From the NCBI GenBank assembly GCA_947385365.1, contig CANDKT010000001.1, positions 1-64,000 of the forward strand: 64,000 nucleotides of DNA, written 5' to 3'. This document shows positions 35,008 to 43,037 of this stretch, in pieces. The stretch is from an uncultured Bacillota bacterium (lineage in GTDB: Bacteria > Bacillota > Clostridia > Oscillospirales > Oscillospiraceae). The first letter of the stretch is position 1; each line of letters opens with the position of its first letter. A program made the translations under genes and the position numbers. Under the pieces are notes generated by a model that saw nothing but the letters and a program-made list of their open reading frames with translations, was not told the DNA's origin and made no database searches.

Positions 35008-36760
35008 CTAACGGCTCCACATCGCCCCTTTCGGCCGTTCCTTCAAAATTTTCTTCTTCTCCTTTATTTGGGGTTATCGTCTTGATTCCGACAGGCGTTT
35101 CTGGTAGGTCGTACTGATAATCAGACCCAAACAGAACGACATGGGCATTTTCCCCATCCCAAACGATTTGTTTTACGATGGTACGAATAGCGGCACGTTT
35201 CTGTTCGACTGACATATTATCCACGGTATTTTTAAAGGTAGCCAACATCTGTGCCAAGAGGTCAAATTCGATATCAGACAAAGCATGGCCAGAGGCCAAC
35301 TCTTCTAATTGAGCTAAGCGTTGTTTTAATGTTTCGCTCTTATTATGCAACTCGTCGATTTGCGCCATAACGTAGCCTTCCGCAGAAGTCCCGGCGGCTC
35401 GACCCAAGGCAGAGACCAATCGTTTGATTTCGCCGTCATTTTCTGAAATTTTGTTTTTCAGCTGGGCGATTTCGTTATCGTATTCGTCTCGATTCCCCAT
35501 CAAGACTTGTTTACTGCGTTCCAGTTGGCGGAGAAATTCGGACCCATCCTCACTCAACAGTCTCAATTGTTCGATAATATCGGCATCCAGGATATTACCG
35601 TTACAGTTTTTCATATTGCATAGATAGCCTTTGCTGTGTTCTTTTGTAGAACACAGGTAGGTATAGATCGGCTCTCCTTTTGTGTTGAGTCGCTGAGAGA
35701 CTTTTGGGCGCATATAATCGCCGCAGTTCCCGCAGAACAGCAACCCGGAAAGCAGAGCGACATGGCTACGCGGTTTTCTGTAGCTTTTTGATTTATTGAG
35801 GTCTAAGATTGTCTGCACTTTTACCCAAGAGGCACCTTCGATCACGCCTTCATGTTTTCCGACGGACACGATCCATTCATCTGTTGGTTTGATTTTGTTT
35901 GCCTTACCGGGCTGTTGCAAAGTACGATTGTAAGCCATAATGCCATGAACGCCATCGAACTGAGCCTTATCGGAAAACAGGTCGACATTTTTTTCGAGCA
36001 GGTAACTGTAAGCGGAGTCGTCTGCGATCATATACACTGGATTTGACAAGATAGCCTTGATAGCGAAGCGGGTAAAGCGTTTTCCATTTTTGGTAGCGTA
36101 CCCATTTTGGAGCAGGAAGGTTTCTGTTTTGGTCAAGGAGGAAGTTTCGAGGAATTTATTAAAGATAAGTTTGACGAGGGCGATTTCCTCTGGTACGGCA
36201 GTAAGTTTACAAGCTCTTTTTGTTTTCCCATCGATTGTGACCGTGGTTTCGCTTTCTGACTTGTATCCTGTAGGCGGAGTACCGCCAAGCCAGCGACCAG
36301 TTTTAGACAACTCGTGCATATTGTCGCGGATACGTTCTGCGATTGTCTCGCGTTCGAGCTGGGAAAAGACGGATGAGATATACATCATGGCGCGTCCCAT
36401 AGGGGAGGAAGTATCGAACTGTTCTTTAATAGATATGAAGTCGATTTTCAGCGAGTTTAGTTTTTCGATAAGGTTTGCGAAATCTCCGATATTGCGGCTG
36501 ATTCGGTCGAGGCGATAAACGACGATAGCCTGGAACTTTTTTTCATTTGCGTCCGCCATCATTTTCTTGAACTGCGGGCGTTCCAAGTTACCGCCAGAGA
36601 AGCCTTCGTCTTCGTAGACCAAGGTGTTATTGGCTGCTTCTTCACCGAAGTTGAGTCGTATATAATGCTTACACATTTCGATTTGGTTTTCGATACTCTC
36701 ACCTTTTCCGGTGAACTTAGATTTTCTGGAATAGATTACGATCTGCCCATCGCCTTTCAT
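34871..36760 (-). CDS. Large serine recombinase of the sigK element (SpoIVCA-like role)
   Basis: A 629-residue open frame. The N-terminal resolvase domain has YSRKS with catalytic Ser14, then YEDEGFSGGNLERP, and YRLDRISRN with conserved arginines. The recombinase domain follows (about 165-330), then a zinc ribbon (LFCGNCGDYM ... CNMKNCNG, about 345-400), a coiled coil (about 400-500) and a C-terminal region ending DYQYDLPETPVGIKT. About 584 codons are phage DNA; the last 45 are read from sigK in a different frame (Arg/Pro/Ser-rich). AGGAGGT stands before ATG 36760. It should catalyse att recombination, and by position restore sigK. Excision may need a directionality factor not seen here. Confidence 0.92.
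   Translation of the reverse strand: MKGDGQIVIYSRKSKFTGKGESIENQIEMCKHYIRLNFGEEAANNTLVYEDEGFSGGNLERPQFKKMMADANEKKFQAIVVYRLDRISRNIGDFANLIEKLNSLKIDFISIKEQFDTSSPMGRAMMYISSVFSQLERETIAERIRDNMHELSKTGRWLGGTPPTGYKSESETTVTIDGKTKRACKLTAVPEEIALVKLIFNKFLETSSLTKTETFLLQNGYATKNGKRFTRFAIKAILSNPVYMIADDSAYSYLLEKNVDLFSDKAQFDGVHGIMAYNRTLQQPGKANKIKPTDEWIVSVGKHEGVIEGASWVKVQTILDLNKSKSYRKPRSHVALLSGLLFCGNCGDYMRPKVSQRLNTKGEPIYTYLCSTKEHSKGYLCNMKNCNGNILDADIIEQLRLLSEDGSEFLRQLERSKQVLMGNRDEYDNEIAQLKNKISENDGEIKRLVSALGRAAGTSAEGYVMAQIDELHNKSETLKQRLAQLEELASGHALSDIEFDLLAQMLATFKNTVDNMSVEQKRAAIRTIVKQIVWDGENAHVVLFGSDYQYDLPETPVGIKTITPNKGEEENFEGTAERGDVEPLGEDSKRSPDVLPRSKKTPGRSLPRRYPGSRWRRRFPVPDGRHRCG
34989..35010. other. Attachment-site region (sigK-proximal prophage end)
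   Basis: SigK homology on the minus strand begins within codons for I-A-N-E (about 34990-35001), where the B. subtilis and C. difficile genes read C-I-x-N-E. Upstream of this the sequence belongs to the recombinase gene. A stop codon at 35008-35010 cuts the sigK frame. The core dinucleotide cannot be fixed without the other end. Confidence 0.7.
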
Positions 36761-36774
36761 ATTGCGTACCTCCT

Positions 36775-36788
36775 ATGGTATATACCAT
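36775..36788. promoter_or_regulatory. Palindrome in the recombinase leader
   Basis: A perfect 14-base palindrome, ATGGTATATACCAT, lies between the -10 box and the ribosome site of the recombinase gene, where a dimeric repressor could act. Confidence 0.45.
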
Positions 36789-36793
36789 CTATT

Positions 36794-36821
36794 TTTATAT
36801 CACAGAAGCGCAATTTTGTAA
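36794..36821 (-). promoter_or_regulatory. Candidate promoter of the recombinase gene
   Basis: On the minus strand TTACAA (36816-36821), a 16-base spacer and TATAAA (36794-36799). The match is moderate. I could not find a clear mother-cell (SigE-type) promoter, so regulation by sporulation is not shown by the sequence. Confidence 0.4.
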
Positions 36822-36872
36822 AGGAGGAATAAGCCGTAGCCACTATCAATTGGTGTGGTATTGAGATAACAA

Positions 36873-36918
36873 AAAAAACGCCCCCAAACAGGATTTTTCC
36901 TGTTTGGGGGCGTTTTTT
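36873..36918. terminator. Strong bidirectional terminator at the end of the prophage late operon
   Basis: A stem of at least 13 base pairs (CGCCCCCAAACAGG / CCTGTTTGGGGGCG) flanked by eight A and six T lies two bases after the lysin stop codon. It separates the late operon from the recombinase transcript. Confidence 0.93.
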
Positions 36919-36919
36919 G

Positions 36920-37603
36920 TTATTTCGTAGCGGCGTTAATCATCAAAGCGGTTTCTAATCTGGTAGCGTAGGCCATAGGGCGAGAACCGTCGGTGATACC
37001 TCTATCGACAACTTCAGCGTAGAGGTCTTTCGGTTTTCTAGCCCAATCTGGGACGGGTGCATTGGCGCGTTCGGCTTCGATTTTAGCGCACTCGTCGCGG
37101 ATAATCTTACGGATGTCAGCTTCTGTCATATTGATTTCCTCCTCATAATTTGGGCGATAAGCCCCAACGATGTACTTTTTGTGCCGTTTCCGGCGCATGA
37201 CGGCCCCGCCGTTGGCCTCGTTTCCGGTTCCGGTATTGCCGTCAATAGTGGTGATGTAATTGCCGTCGAAGGACTCACAGATACCGACGTGGGCGGCGTT
37301 GGTTTTGCCATTAAAGTTGAAGAAGATGACGTCGCCGGGTTTATAGTTATCCTTAACGGCCTGATTTTTGTGGTAATTCATGAGGGTAGGGCAGTAGGCA
37401 GTTTTCTTCCCGTCATAAAACAGCTTGGAAGCGTTGGCCTGGCTAAAACACCACCAGACAAAAGCGGCGCACCAGGCGTAGCCGCTGCCGGAGACTTGGC
37501 GGCCATAGTAAGCGGTGTTATATTTCACGCGGTTCGAGTTCGGGGGGGATTCTTTTGTACCGATCTCCGCACGGGCGATGGAGAGGATTTTTTCAGCCGT
37601 CAT
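36920..37603 (-). CDS. CHAP-domain endolysin
   Basis: A 227-residue peptidoglycan hydrolase, last gene of the late operon. The CHAP domain (about 1-145) shows catalytic Cys45 in GYAWCAAFVWW and His105 in TNAAHVGICE, followed by TIDGNTGTG. A linker helix (IRKIIRDECAKIE) leads to a C-terminal module (about 185-227), DWARKPKDLYAEVVDRGITDGSRP as two blocks (DWARKPKDLYAEVV and RGITDGSRP), found at the ends of many clostridial phage lysins and probably wall-binding. GGGAGG precedes ATG 37603; the longer in-frame extension lacks homology character. With the holins upstream it should release phage from the cell. Confidence 0.9.
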   Translation of the reverse strand: MTAEKILSIARAEIGTKESPPNSNRVKYNTAYYGRQVSGSGYAWCAAFVWWCFSQANASKLFYDGKKTAYCPTLMNYHKNQAVKDNYKPGDVIFFNFNGKTNAAHVGICESFDGNYITTIDGNTGTGNEANGGAVMRRKRHKKYIVGAYRPNYEEEINMTEADIRKIIRDECAKIEAERANAPVPDWARKPKDLYAEVVDRGITDGSRPMAYATRLETALMINAATK

Positions 37604-37856
37604 TTTGGGCCTCCCGATGTGCGTTGTCGTCGGCCTCACATTGAGCGACAGCAACGGCAAAGTCAGCCTTGCTGCCGGACTGGTACGAGGACACGAGCTT
37701 GTCATAGTGCCTGCCCAAAAACTCCCTGATCTCTCTGAGTTCCGCAGGATCACGGACAGGCTTGGACTGCTGGAGCATCGACACCCCGATGTTCAAATCG
37801 GGGGCTTTGGCCTTTTGGGTGGTTTCAAAGATATCGTAGAGATAGCCAGCGTTCAT
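37593..37856 (-). CDS. Small phage protein before the lysin
   Basis: An 87-residue soluble, charged protein that overlaps the lysin start by 11 bases and the preceding holin stop by four bases. I do not recognise it. The overlaps at both ends and the phage-like composition support a real gene of the lysis cassette. It has neither a membrane helix nor a signal peptide; the middle segment (DPAELREIREFLGRHYDKL) is helical. Confidence 0.65.
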   Translation of the reverse strand: MNAGYLYDIFETTQKAKAPDLNIGVSMLQQSKPVRDPAELREIREFLGRHYDKLVSSYQSGSKADFAVAVAQCEADDNAHREAQNDG

Positions 37857-38077
37857 TTTTCTTCTCCTTTCAAGTTCCTGACGCTTTCCGCGTCGATTTT
37901 CCCTTCTGTGATAATGTAAGCGACCACAGAAGACAGGGACACCACCGCGCCTGTCGCGTTGGAGATTGTATTCTCATCAAGACCGAAGACGATAGCGAGA
38001 CCGGCGACGATGCCAGCAACGGCGGCCAAAAATTTGCGAGAACTCAGTTTGCGTTTCCAATCAATCAATCGAATCAT
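37853..38077 (-). CDS. Phage holin
   Basis: A 74-residue protein with two hydrophobic segments (about 17-34, KFLAAVAGIVAGLAIVFGL; about 40-58, NATGAVVSLSSVVAYII) joined by a tight turn, then GKIDAES and a charged tail. This is a common two-helix holin form in Firmicute siphophages (phi-LC3-like). It would open the membrane for the lysin. It overlaps the next gene by four bases and the previous one by 17. Confidence 0.85.
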   Translation of the reverse strand: MIRLIDWKRKLSSRKFLAAVAGIVAGLAIVFGLDENTISNATGAVVSLSSVVAYIITEGKIDAESVRNLKGEEK

Positions 38078-38306
38078 CCTTTCTCTTCTTTCCGCCGTTC
38101 AAAACAGTCTTCAGGCACATCAGCAACAGTTCCCCTCCGAAAAATGCCAGAATGACGCCCAGCAAGGCGGCGGCGTCATGGCCGGTATTGGAGAGGATAC
38201 GGAGGCTCCAAAAGCAGGCGAAGGAGCCGCAAGCGATGCACCAAACGACGGCGCATTTAGCGAAGAGGTGAGGTACAGCGTGGATTTTTTTCAAGAAATT
38301 AGGCAT
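38061..38306 (-). CDS. Second small holin-like membrane protein
   Basis: An 81-residue protein with two membrane helices (about 16-36, FAKCAVVWCIACGSFACFWSL; about 46-68, AALLGVILAFFGGELLLMCL) and a Lys/Arg-rich tail. Start ATG 38306 follows AAGGTGGTGAT. Size, topology and position suggest a holin or antiholin paired with the gene just downstream, though it has no family name I can give. Confidence 0.65.
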   Translation of the reverse strand: MPNFLKKIHAVPHLFAKCAVVWCIACGSFACFWSLRILSNTGHDAAALLGVILAFFGGELLLMCLKTVLNGGKKRKDDSID

Positions 38307-38333
38307 AGGGATCACCACCTTTCTATTCATCCG

Positions 38334-38771
38334 CTAAGCGCTAAGGCCAAGTTTTGCGAGGACAAACCCGACGATTGCGGCGATGACGAAGCCGATGATC
38401 TGGCTTGTCATGTTGTCCCAACGCTTAGCGGGTTTTTCCTTCAGCTCGTCTACATCGCTATCGGTTGCGCGGTAACTTTCTTGCAAGGTATCGACGCGGT
38501 TAGAGAGGGCAGGGAGCTGTCGATTGACGAGTTTCGTTTCCTCTTTCAGTTCACGGACATCGGAAGCGATAGCGCTTAATTTTTCGAGGCTATTTTCGAA
38601 GCGAACGTCTTGTACTTCGTTATGGCTTTCGAGTCTACCGATACGTTCTCCGAACCGCTCATGAGTTCCAGCGTTCTGGCGTCGAAGTTCATTTAGGGCG
38701 ACTTCGACCTGATTTGCTTTTTGTATACCCAGGCAATCTCTTTCTGGGTCAATCAAGCACTTATCTGGCAT
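38334..38771 (-). CDS. XhlA/hemolysin-type coiled-coil membrane protein
   Basis: A 145-residue protein. It has a long coiled coil (about 20-110, including IGRLESHNEVQDVRFENSL and LSNRVDTLQESY) and one C-terminal membrane helix (IIGFVIAAIVGFVLAKLGL). This is the layout of XhlA-like and other lysis-associated phage proteins. It precedes the two holin-like genes in the late operon. A Cys near residue 5 is of unknown importance. Confidence 0.7.
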   Translation of the reverse strand: MPDKCLIDPERDCLGIQKANQVEVALNELRRQNAGTHERFGERIGRLESHNEVQDVRFENSLEKLSAIASDVRELKEETKLVNRQLPALSNRVDTLQESYRATDSDVDELKEKPAKRWDNMTSQIIGFVIAAIVGFVLAKLGLSA

Positions 38772-38778
38772 AGAGGGA

Positions 38779-39534
38779 TCACGACCTTTCTTGGATAGCG
38801 TCCGCGAGGTCGGGGTTCAGCCGCAGGAACCAACTATAATCGCGGGCATAGTTTGGGTCGCAGCTGCCTCGTTTCATTTTTTCTTTCCATTCGACATATG
38901 ATCGTGTAAAGTAGTGGTCAACTGCGATTTTGTTAGCTGGGAGGCTACTGTCTCCGCTGTATCTTTGCTGATGGTTTTCGTCAAGGATTCGAAGTGGAAA
39001 ATCAGAAGGAATTGGCAAATGGGGACCCATAAGGGAGACGCGGGAAGCGCGAACGATTGCTTTACATTGGGGAAGGGCATGAGGATAGAGGTCTGTTGTT
39101 TGTGTAAAGCGTTCTCGGACTGGTCTTCCGTCATCTTCTAAGAGACCGTTAGCGTTATACATCACCCACTTAGCGAGAACTGCGTCTGCGTCTTTGTAAT
39201 TACTGAGGAAGTCTGGGAGTTTTGATTCATCTATGACGCGCAAAAACTCGTCTGTATCGATAAAGGCGATCCATTCTGTTTCATGGCCGAAACGGTTGAG
39301 GCAATCGGCGTAGGCGTCCATTTGGGTATGGTGATGCGGCCCGGACCAATCGACGATGGAGCATTGTGGTTGAAAGGTCTCTGGGATACTGGTGCTTACG
39401 GGGATTTTTGAATCGTTGTCGTATATATAAAAGTGTTGCACGCCTTGTCCAGCGTGCCACTCCAGCCATTCTGGGAGGTATCTGCCTTCGTCTTTAATAA
39501 GGAGGCAGGCGCTTATTTTGAACAATTTATCCAT
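38779..39534 (-). CDS. Phage-borne glycosyltransferase (GT2/GT92-like)
   Basis: A 251-residue protein with a nucleotide-sugar fold. The start ISACLLIKDEGRYLPEWLEW and GVQHFYIYDNDS match glycosyltransferase family 2_4 / family 92 proteins, and the metal-binding DxD-like DTDEFLRV sits in EWIAFIDTDEF. The C-terminus carries NPDLADAIQ. Start ATG 39534 overlaps the stop of the tail-fibre gene by one base, so it is coupled to it. No membrane helix is seen, so it acts in the cytoplasm, perhaps on fibre proteins or on a host surface sugar before export. Confidence 0.82.
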   Translation of the reverse strand: MDKLFKISACLLIKDEGRYLPEWLEWHAGQGVQHFYIYDNDSKIPVSTSIPETFQPQCSIVDWSGPHHHTQMDAYADCLNRFGHETEWIAFIDTDEFLRVIDESKLPDFLSNYKDADAVLAKWVMYNANGLLEDDGRPVRERFTQTTDLYPHALPQCKAIVRASRVSLMGPHLPIPSDFPLRILDENHQQRYSGDSSLPANKIAVDHYFTRSYVEWKEKMKRGSCDPNYARDYSWFLRLNPDLADAIQERS

Positions 39535-40607
39535 CAAGCGACACCGAGGGCGACCGTCCAAGCGGTAGTTGTGCTATCGGAAGCATTTCTTGCAGAAGAT
39601 CTCAAATAATTGATTCCGCTGTTAATGCTGCCGAATGTAATTTCGCCGTTGCTGTTGATACTGCCATAAATTTTGTATCCAATCGCGCATTCAACGCAAA
39701 ACTCGTCTCCGGAAGTAGCGTTCACAAAGGCGTAGCCGTCTGGGGGACAGATTGTTAAGGTATATAGGGTTGTGGACAGGTTAGGGACAAGGAACTCTGT
39801 TTTGTACAGTTTTGTTTTTTGGTCGTAAAGTTCAAGGGTGATATCGGAGCTGCCGGACCCGTCAGAACCCATACCGGTCCAAAACATTGTAGCGTTCAGG
39901 GTTTGTGGAACTTGGGTGGAAGCGGACCCTTCGTAAGTACCGGTTACGCCGAAGATGGTGACACCTTTTTTGATGTTGGAAGCGATGAGGTTTGCGTCTC
40001 CTTGGATGGTCTGGATTCCAGTAAGGAACCGCCCGGAAGGGATTGTTTTTGCAGAAGTTCCTGGGGTAATAGTCTGGGCGGCCTGGACGGGCAATTGTTT
40101 TGTAGCGTTTTTGGAACCTTTTTGGACATAGCCGGCGGATTGTTCGCACATGACGGTAATCAAGCCGTCTTGGTTGACATAGATATCGGGTTCGGCCTGT
40201 TCTGCGCTTGTGACGGATTTATTTACAGTGATTCCGTAGTAACCGCGAAGAACGGTGACGGTATCGCCGCTTGCGGTCAAATTTGCGCTTGTTCTGATCG
40301 GTATTGTGCCAGTGACTTTGACGCCATTGACGTAGGCGGTTTTCCCGTTCAGGATATCGCCATTAACGGCGGTAGCGTCGGAAGTATCGAGTCCGGTAGA
40401 ACCGGAGGAACCAGCACTGATTTTAGCGTCGATTGCGTCCAGGGCGGCGAGGATATCGCTGAATTTTCCGTTCGCGTCGCCAAGGGCCCGGTCTATTTTC
40501 TGCATATTGGAGTCATTGAGGCCGTTCATTTTCTCGCGCCAAACCTTAAATTTTGTATTTTCGTCGTCTTCCAGATACAAGCCATAGTTTTCTGTTTCCG
40601 CTGCCAT
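39534..40607 (-). CDS. Tail-fibre-like protein A
   Basis: A 357-residue structural protein. The N-terminus is a helical attachment region. The middle has the repeat GKTAYVNGVKVTGTIP, TITPGTSAKTIPSGRFLTGI and GVTIFGVTGTYEG, typical of siphophage fibres of Clostridia, and a beta-rich C-terminal domain follows. The same modules occur in the neighbouring gene, so the two arose by duplication. It is followed by the coupled glycosyltransferase gene. A receptor-binding role is inferred from position and repeats. Confidence 0.75.
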   Translation of the reverse strand: MAAETENYGLYLEDDENTKFKVWREKMNGLNDSNMQKIDRALGDANGKFSDILAALDAIDAKISAGSSGSTGLDTSDATAVNGDILNGKTAYVNGVKVTGTIPIRTSANLTASGDTVTVLRGYYGITVNKSVTSAEQAEPDIYVNQDGLITVMCEQSAGYVQKGSKNATKQLPVQAAQTITPGTSAKTIPSGRFLTGIQTIQGDANLIASNIKKGVTIFGVTGTYEGSASTQVPQTLNATMFWTGMGSDGSGSSDITLELYDQKTKLYKTEFLVPNLSTTLYTLTICPPDGYAFVNATSGDEFCVECAIGYKIYGSINSNGEITFGSINSGINYLRSSARNASDSTTTAWTVALGVA

Positions 40608-40640
40608 ACAGCAACACTCCTTTCGTGCGAATTTGGTACG

Positions 40641-41405
40641 TCAAGATACCGCCAATGTAGCCAGCCAATAGTCGTTGCTTCCGTTTACAGACTTCAAGAA
40701 GTTGGCATATCTGTTAAGGGAGAATTGGATTATGCCTCCACTGTCAACGGTTCCGGAAATTGTGTAGTTATAATCGTGTTCGATCTCGAATGCTTCTCCT
40801 GTCGATGCGGGACAAAAGGCGTACCCAGACGGGGGAATAATACTGACAGCGTACACAGTGCCACTGACCGAAGAGACATTGAAGCTCATCTTGTATTTTC
40901 TTGTTCCCTCGTCGTAAAGTTCAAGCGGAACTATTACGGTTCTATTCCCTGCCGATCCCGTTCCGGATATCTCAATCGACGCATTTAAAGTAAGCGGCGG
41001 TCTTTGGCCGTCGTAAGTCCCGGATACGCCGAAGATTGTGACGCCGCGTTTGATATTTCTTGCGAGAAGGTTGGCATCGCCTTTGATGGTCTGGGTTCCT
41101 GAGAGGTATCGTCCGGAGGAGATAGTTTTATTGTAGGTTCCTGGTGTAATGGTCTGGGCAGATTGAGACACGATAGTTCCAGTTACTTTGGAACCTTTGA
41201 CATAGGCGGTTTTACCTTTCAGGATATCGCCTGCAGCGGCGGTAGCGTCGGAGGTATTCGTACCGGATTGGATCGCACGGATTTTGGCGGGATAATCGGC
41301 GAATTTGGTAGAGTCTGGAACGCTCTGACCCTTGGCGATGATTGCCTCTTTGATAGCGGTCTTGGTATCGATAAGTTTGCTGAGTTTATCGGCGATGGTT
41401 CCCAT
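40641..41405 (-). CDS. Tail-fibre-like protein B
   Basis: A 254-residue paralogue of the preceding protein. It starts MGTIADKLSKLIDTKTAIKE, then GKTAYVKGSKVTGTIV, ITPGTYNKTISSGRYLSG and GVTIFGVSGTYDG, with a different C-terminal beta domain (from about residue 125) whose GYAFCPASTGEAFEI resembles GYAFVNATSGDEFCV in the paralogue. The start at 41405, after GGAGG, overlaps no gene but lies one base from the collagen-like gene stop. Together they may form alternative or layered adhesins. Confidence 0.75.
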   Translation of the reverse strand: MGTIADKLSKLIDTKTAIKEAIIAKGQSVPDSTKFADYPAKIRAIQSGTNTSDATAAAGDILKGKTAYVKGSKVTGTIVSQSAQTITPGTYNKTISSGRYLSGTQTIKGDANLLARNIKRGVTIFGVSGTYDGQRPPLTLNASIEISGTGSAGNRTVIVPLELYDEGTRKYKMSFNVSSVSGTVYAVSIIPPSGYAFCPASTGEAFEIEHDYNYTISGTVDSGGIIQFSLNRYANFLKSVNGSNDYWLATLAVS

Positions 41406-41406
41406 A

Positions 41407-42960
41407 TCAGATGACCTCCCCATTGATTGAATCCAGCAGTGCGGCGACATCACCGATTTGTTTAATTGCTTCGTCCGCGTGATCGTAAGCGGTTTTTACA
41501 GCGGAAGCCGTAGCCGCCATAGTGTCGCTGCTGGTGGTGGTATCGTTGCACAGTATGGTCAAGCCGTACCAATACTTGGAAGCTGTCATTCCATTCAGCA
41601 TGATCCAGTATGTGCCGTCGTAAACGAACTCTACGACCGCGCCTTGAATCCACGCGTTGCTTCCCGGAGTTGTGGAACCGGAGACAAGACCTTCCGGATC
41701 ATTGTTTGCGGTTGTTTTGATGTATTTCGCGCCGGTCCCGTTGACATTAAGGGTTGGATTTGTGGCGTGATTGTTTTCTGTAAACTTCACCGCTACGACT
41801 GCCCCTGTTTTCAGGGAAAATCCGCTGCAAGAAGCGACTTTGGCGGCTGTAGAGCTGCTAGTGGAGCAAGTGGCGTAAAACAGGCCGGGGTCGCCCTTAT
41901 CGCCTTTCGCGCCGGTCGCCCCGGTTGCGCCTCTGGCACCGGTCGCTCCGGTATCGCCTTTCAATCCTTGCGGCCCCTGCGCCCCGGTTGCGCCGGTATC
42001 ACCCTTCGGCCCCTTCAGGTTCTTAAAAGCAAAGCTAAATACCTTGGCTGTATTTGGGCCGGAGGCGGTAACGGTAACGCTGGGCGTGCCGGTATTGGCG
42101 TCCACGGTGGCGGTGGGAGTACCGAACCCGGCGGCAGCTCCGGTTGCTCCTGTAGCACCTCTAGCGCCGGTGTCGCCCTTAATCCCTTGCGGGCCGATAT
42201 CGCCAGTATCGCCCTTGTCACCTTTCAGACCTTGGGGACCAGTTGCGCCCCTTGCTCCGGTTGCACCGGTATCGCCCTTCGGTCCTTTGAGATTTTTGAA
42301 AGCGAAGTTGAATACTTTTGCGGTATTTGGCCCGGAAGAAGTGACGGTGACGCTAGGCGTACCGGTATTGGAATCGACGGTAGCGGTAGGGGTGCCGAAT
42401 CCAGCGGCAGCACCGGTTGCACCTGTAGCACCGGTATCGCCTTTTGCGCCGGTCGAACCGGTATAACCTCTTGGACCCTGTGCGCCGGTATCGCCCTTAT
42501 CTCCCTTAGCACCAGTTGCACCTTTAAGATTTTTAAAGATAAAGTTGAAGACCTTAGCTGTGTTTGGGCCGGAGGTAGTCACAGTGACGCTGGGTGTTCC
42601 AACGTTATCGTCAACGGTTACAGTAGGCGTTCCGAATCCGGCGGCAGTGCCAGTGTCACCTTTCTGGCCTTGGGGACCGGTTGCGCCAGTGTCGCCCTTA
42701 TCGCCTTTCGCGCCTTGCGGTCCGACGAGGCTGTCGGTACTCTGTGCCACTGGGTTTCCGTTAGCATCGAAACCAACGACCTGTCCGGACTCGCCGGTAA
42801 TTTTTTCATTGATACGGGTTCTTTTTTTGACTCCTCCATCTTCGGAGTCGATATAAAAGCCTCCGTCGTCACTGGTATAGAAGCACCATCCGTCATGGAA
42901 AGGCGTTTTGTCCATAGAGATACGGGAACTATCTCCCTTTAAAATTTTAAATAAACTCAT
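41407..42960 (-). CDS. Collagen-like phage tail fibre
   Basis: A 517-residue fibre. Residues 1-79 are a capping or attachment domain. Four Gly-X-Y blocks follow (about 80-104, 147-184, 226-274, 316-359; for example [16 protein letters not shown]), separated by three near-identical 42-residue modules starting AAGFGTPT and ending NLKG. The C-terminal head (about 360-517) is probably the receptor-contacting end. GGAGG is five bases before ATG 42960. Gly-X-Y stretches would trimerise into a rod. Threonine-rich triplets are potential glycosylation sites, which is notable beside the phage glycosyltransferase. Confidence 0.85.
   Translation of the reverse strand: MSLFKILKGDSSRISMDKTPFHDGWCFYTSDDGGFYIDSEDGGVKKRTRINEKITGESGQVVGFDANGNPVAQSTDSLVGPQGAKGDKGDTGATGPQGQKGDTGTAAGFGTPTVTVDDNVGTPSVTVTTSGPNTAKVFNFIFKNLKGATGAKGDKGDTGAQGPRGYTGSTGAKGDTGATGATGAAAGFGTPTATVDSNTGTPSVTVTSSGPNTAKVFNFAFKNLKGPKGDTGATGARGATGPQGLKGDKGDTGDIGPQGIKGDTGARGATGATGAAAGFGTPTATVDANTGTPSVTVTASGPNTAKVFSFAFKNLKGPKGDTGATGAQGPQGLKGDTGATGARGATGATGAKGDKGDPGLFYATCSTSSSTAAKVASCSGFSLKTGAVVAVKFTENNHATNPTLNVNGTGAKYIKTTANNDPEGLVSGSTTPGSNAWIQGAVVEFVYDGTYWIMLNGMTASKYWYGLTILCNDTTTSSDTMAATASAVKTAYDHADEAIKQIGDVAALLDSINGEVI
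42013..42138 (-). repeat. Fibre module repeat, copy 3
   Basis: The 126-base unit coding [16 protein letters not shown] to NLKG. It is very similar at DNA level to the units at 42283-42408 and 42520-42645. Confidence 0.8.
42283..42408 (-). repeat. Fibre module repeat, copy 2
   Basis: The 126-base unit coding [16 protein letters not shown] to NLKG, flanked on both sides by Gly-X-Y coding DNA. Confidence 0.8.
42520..42645 (-). repeat. Fibre module repeat, copy 1
   Basis: The 126-base unit coding [16 protein letters not shown] to NLKG, the most diverged of the three. Confidence 0.8.
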
Positions 42961-42999
42961 ATAACCCTCCTCATCTTGAGTCCGAGTTTGAAAGTGTAA

Positions 43000-43025
43000 A
43001 AAAGCTGGGGCGGATGAACCGCCCC
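43000..43025 (-). terminator. Terminator between fibre genes
   Basis: On the minus strand GGGGCGG-TTCAT-CCGCCCC is followed by AGCTTTTTT. It lies after the gene at 43038 and before the collagen-like fibre gene, so it may reduce read-through within the late region. Confidence 0.65.
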
Positions 43026-43037
43026 GCATTGCTTATT

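Noticed and set aside
42013..42645. Direct repeats considered as a CRISPR array
   Set aside because: The repeats are 126 bases, in frame in a fibre gene, and separated by collagen-coding DNA, not by unique spacers.
41458..42942. A 494-codon plus-strand frame rich in Cys and Gly
   Set aside because: Antisense of the collagen-like repeats; its repetitiveness is only the mirror of Gly-X-Y codons.
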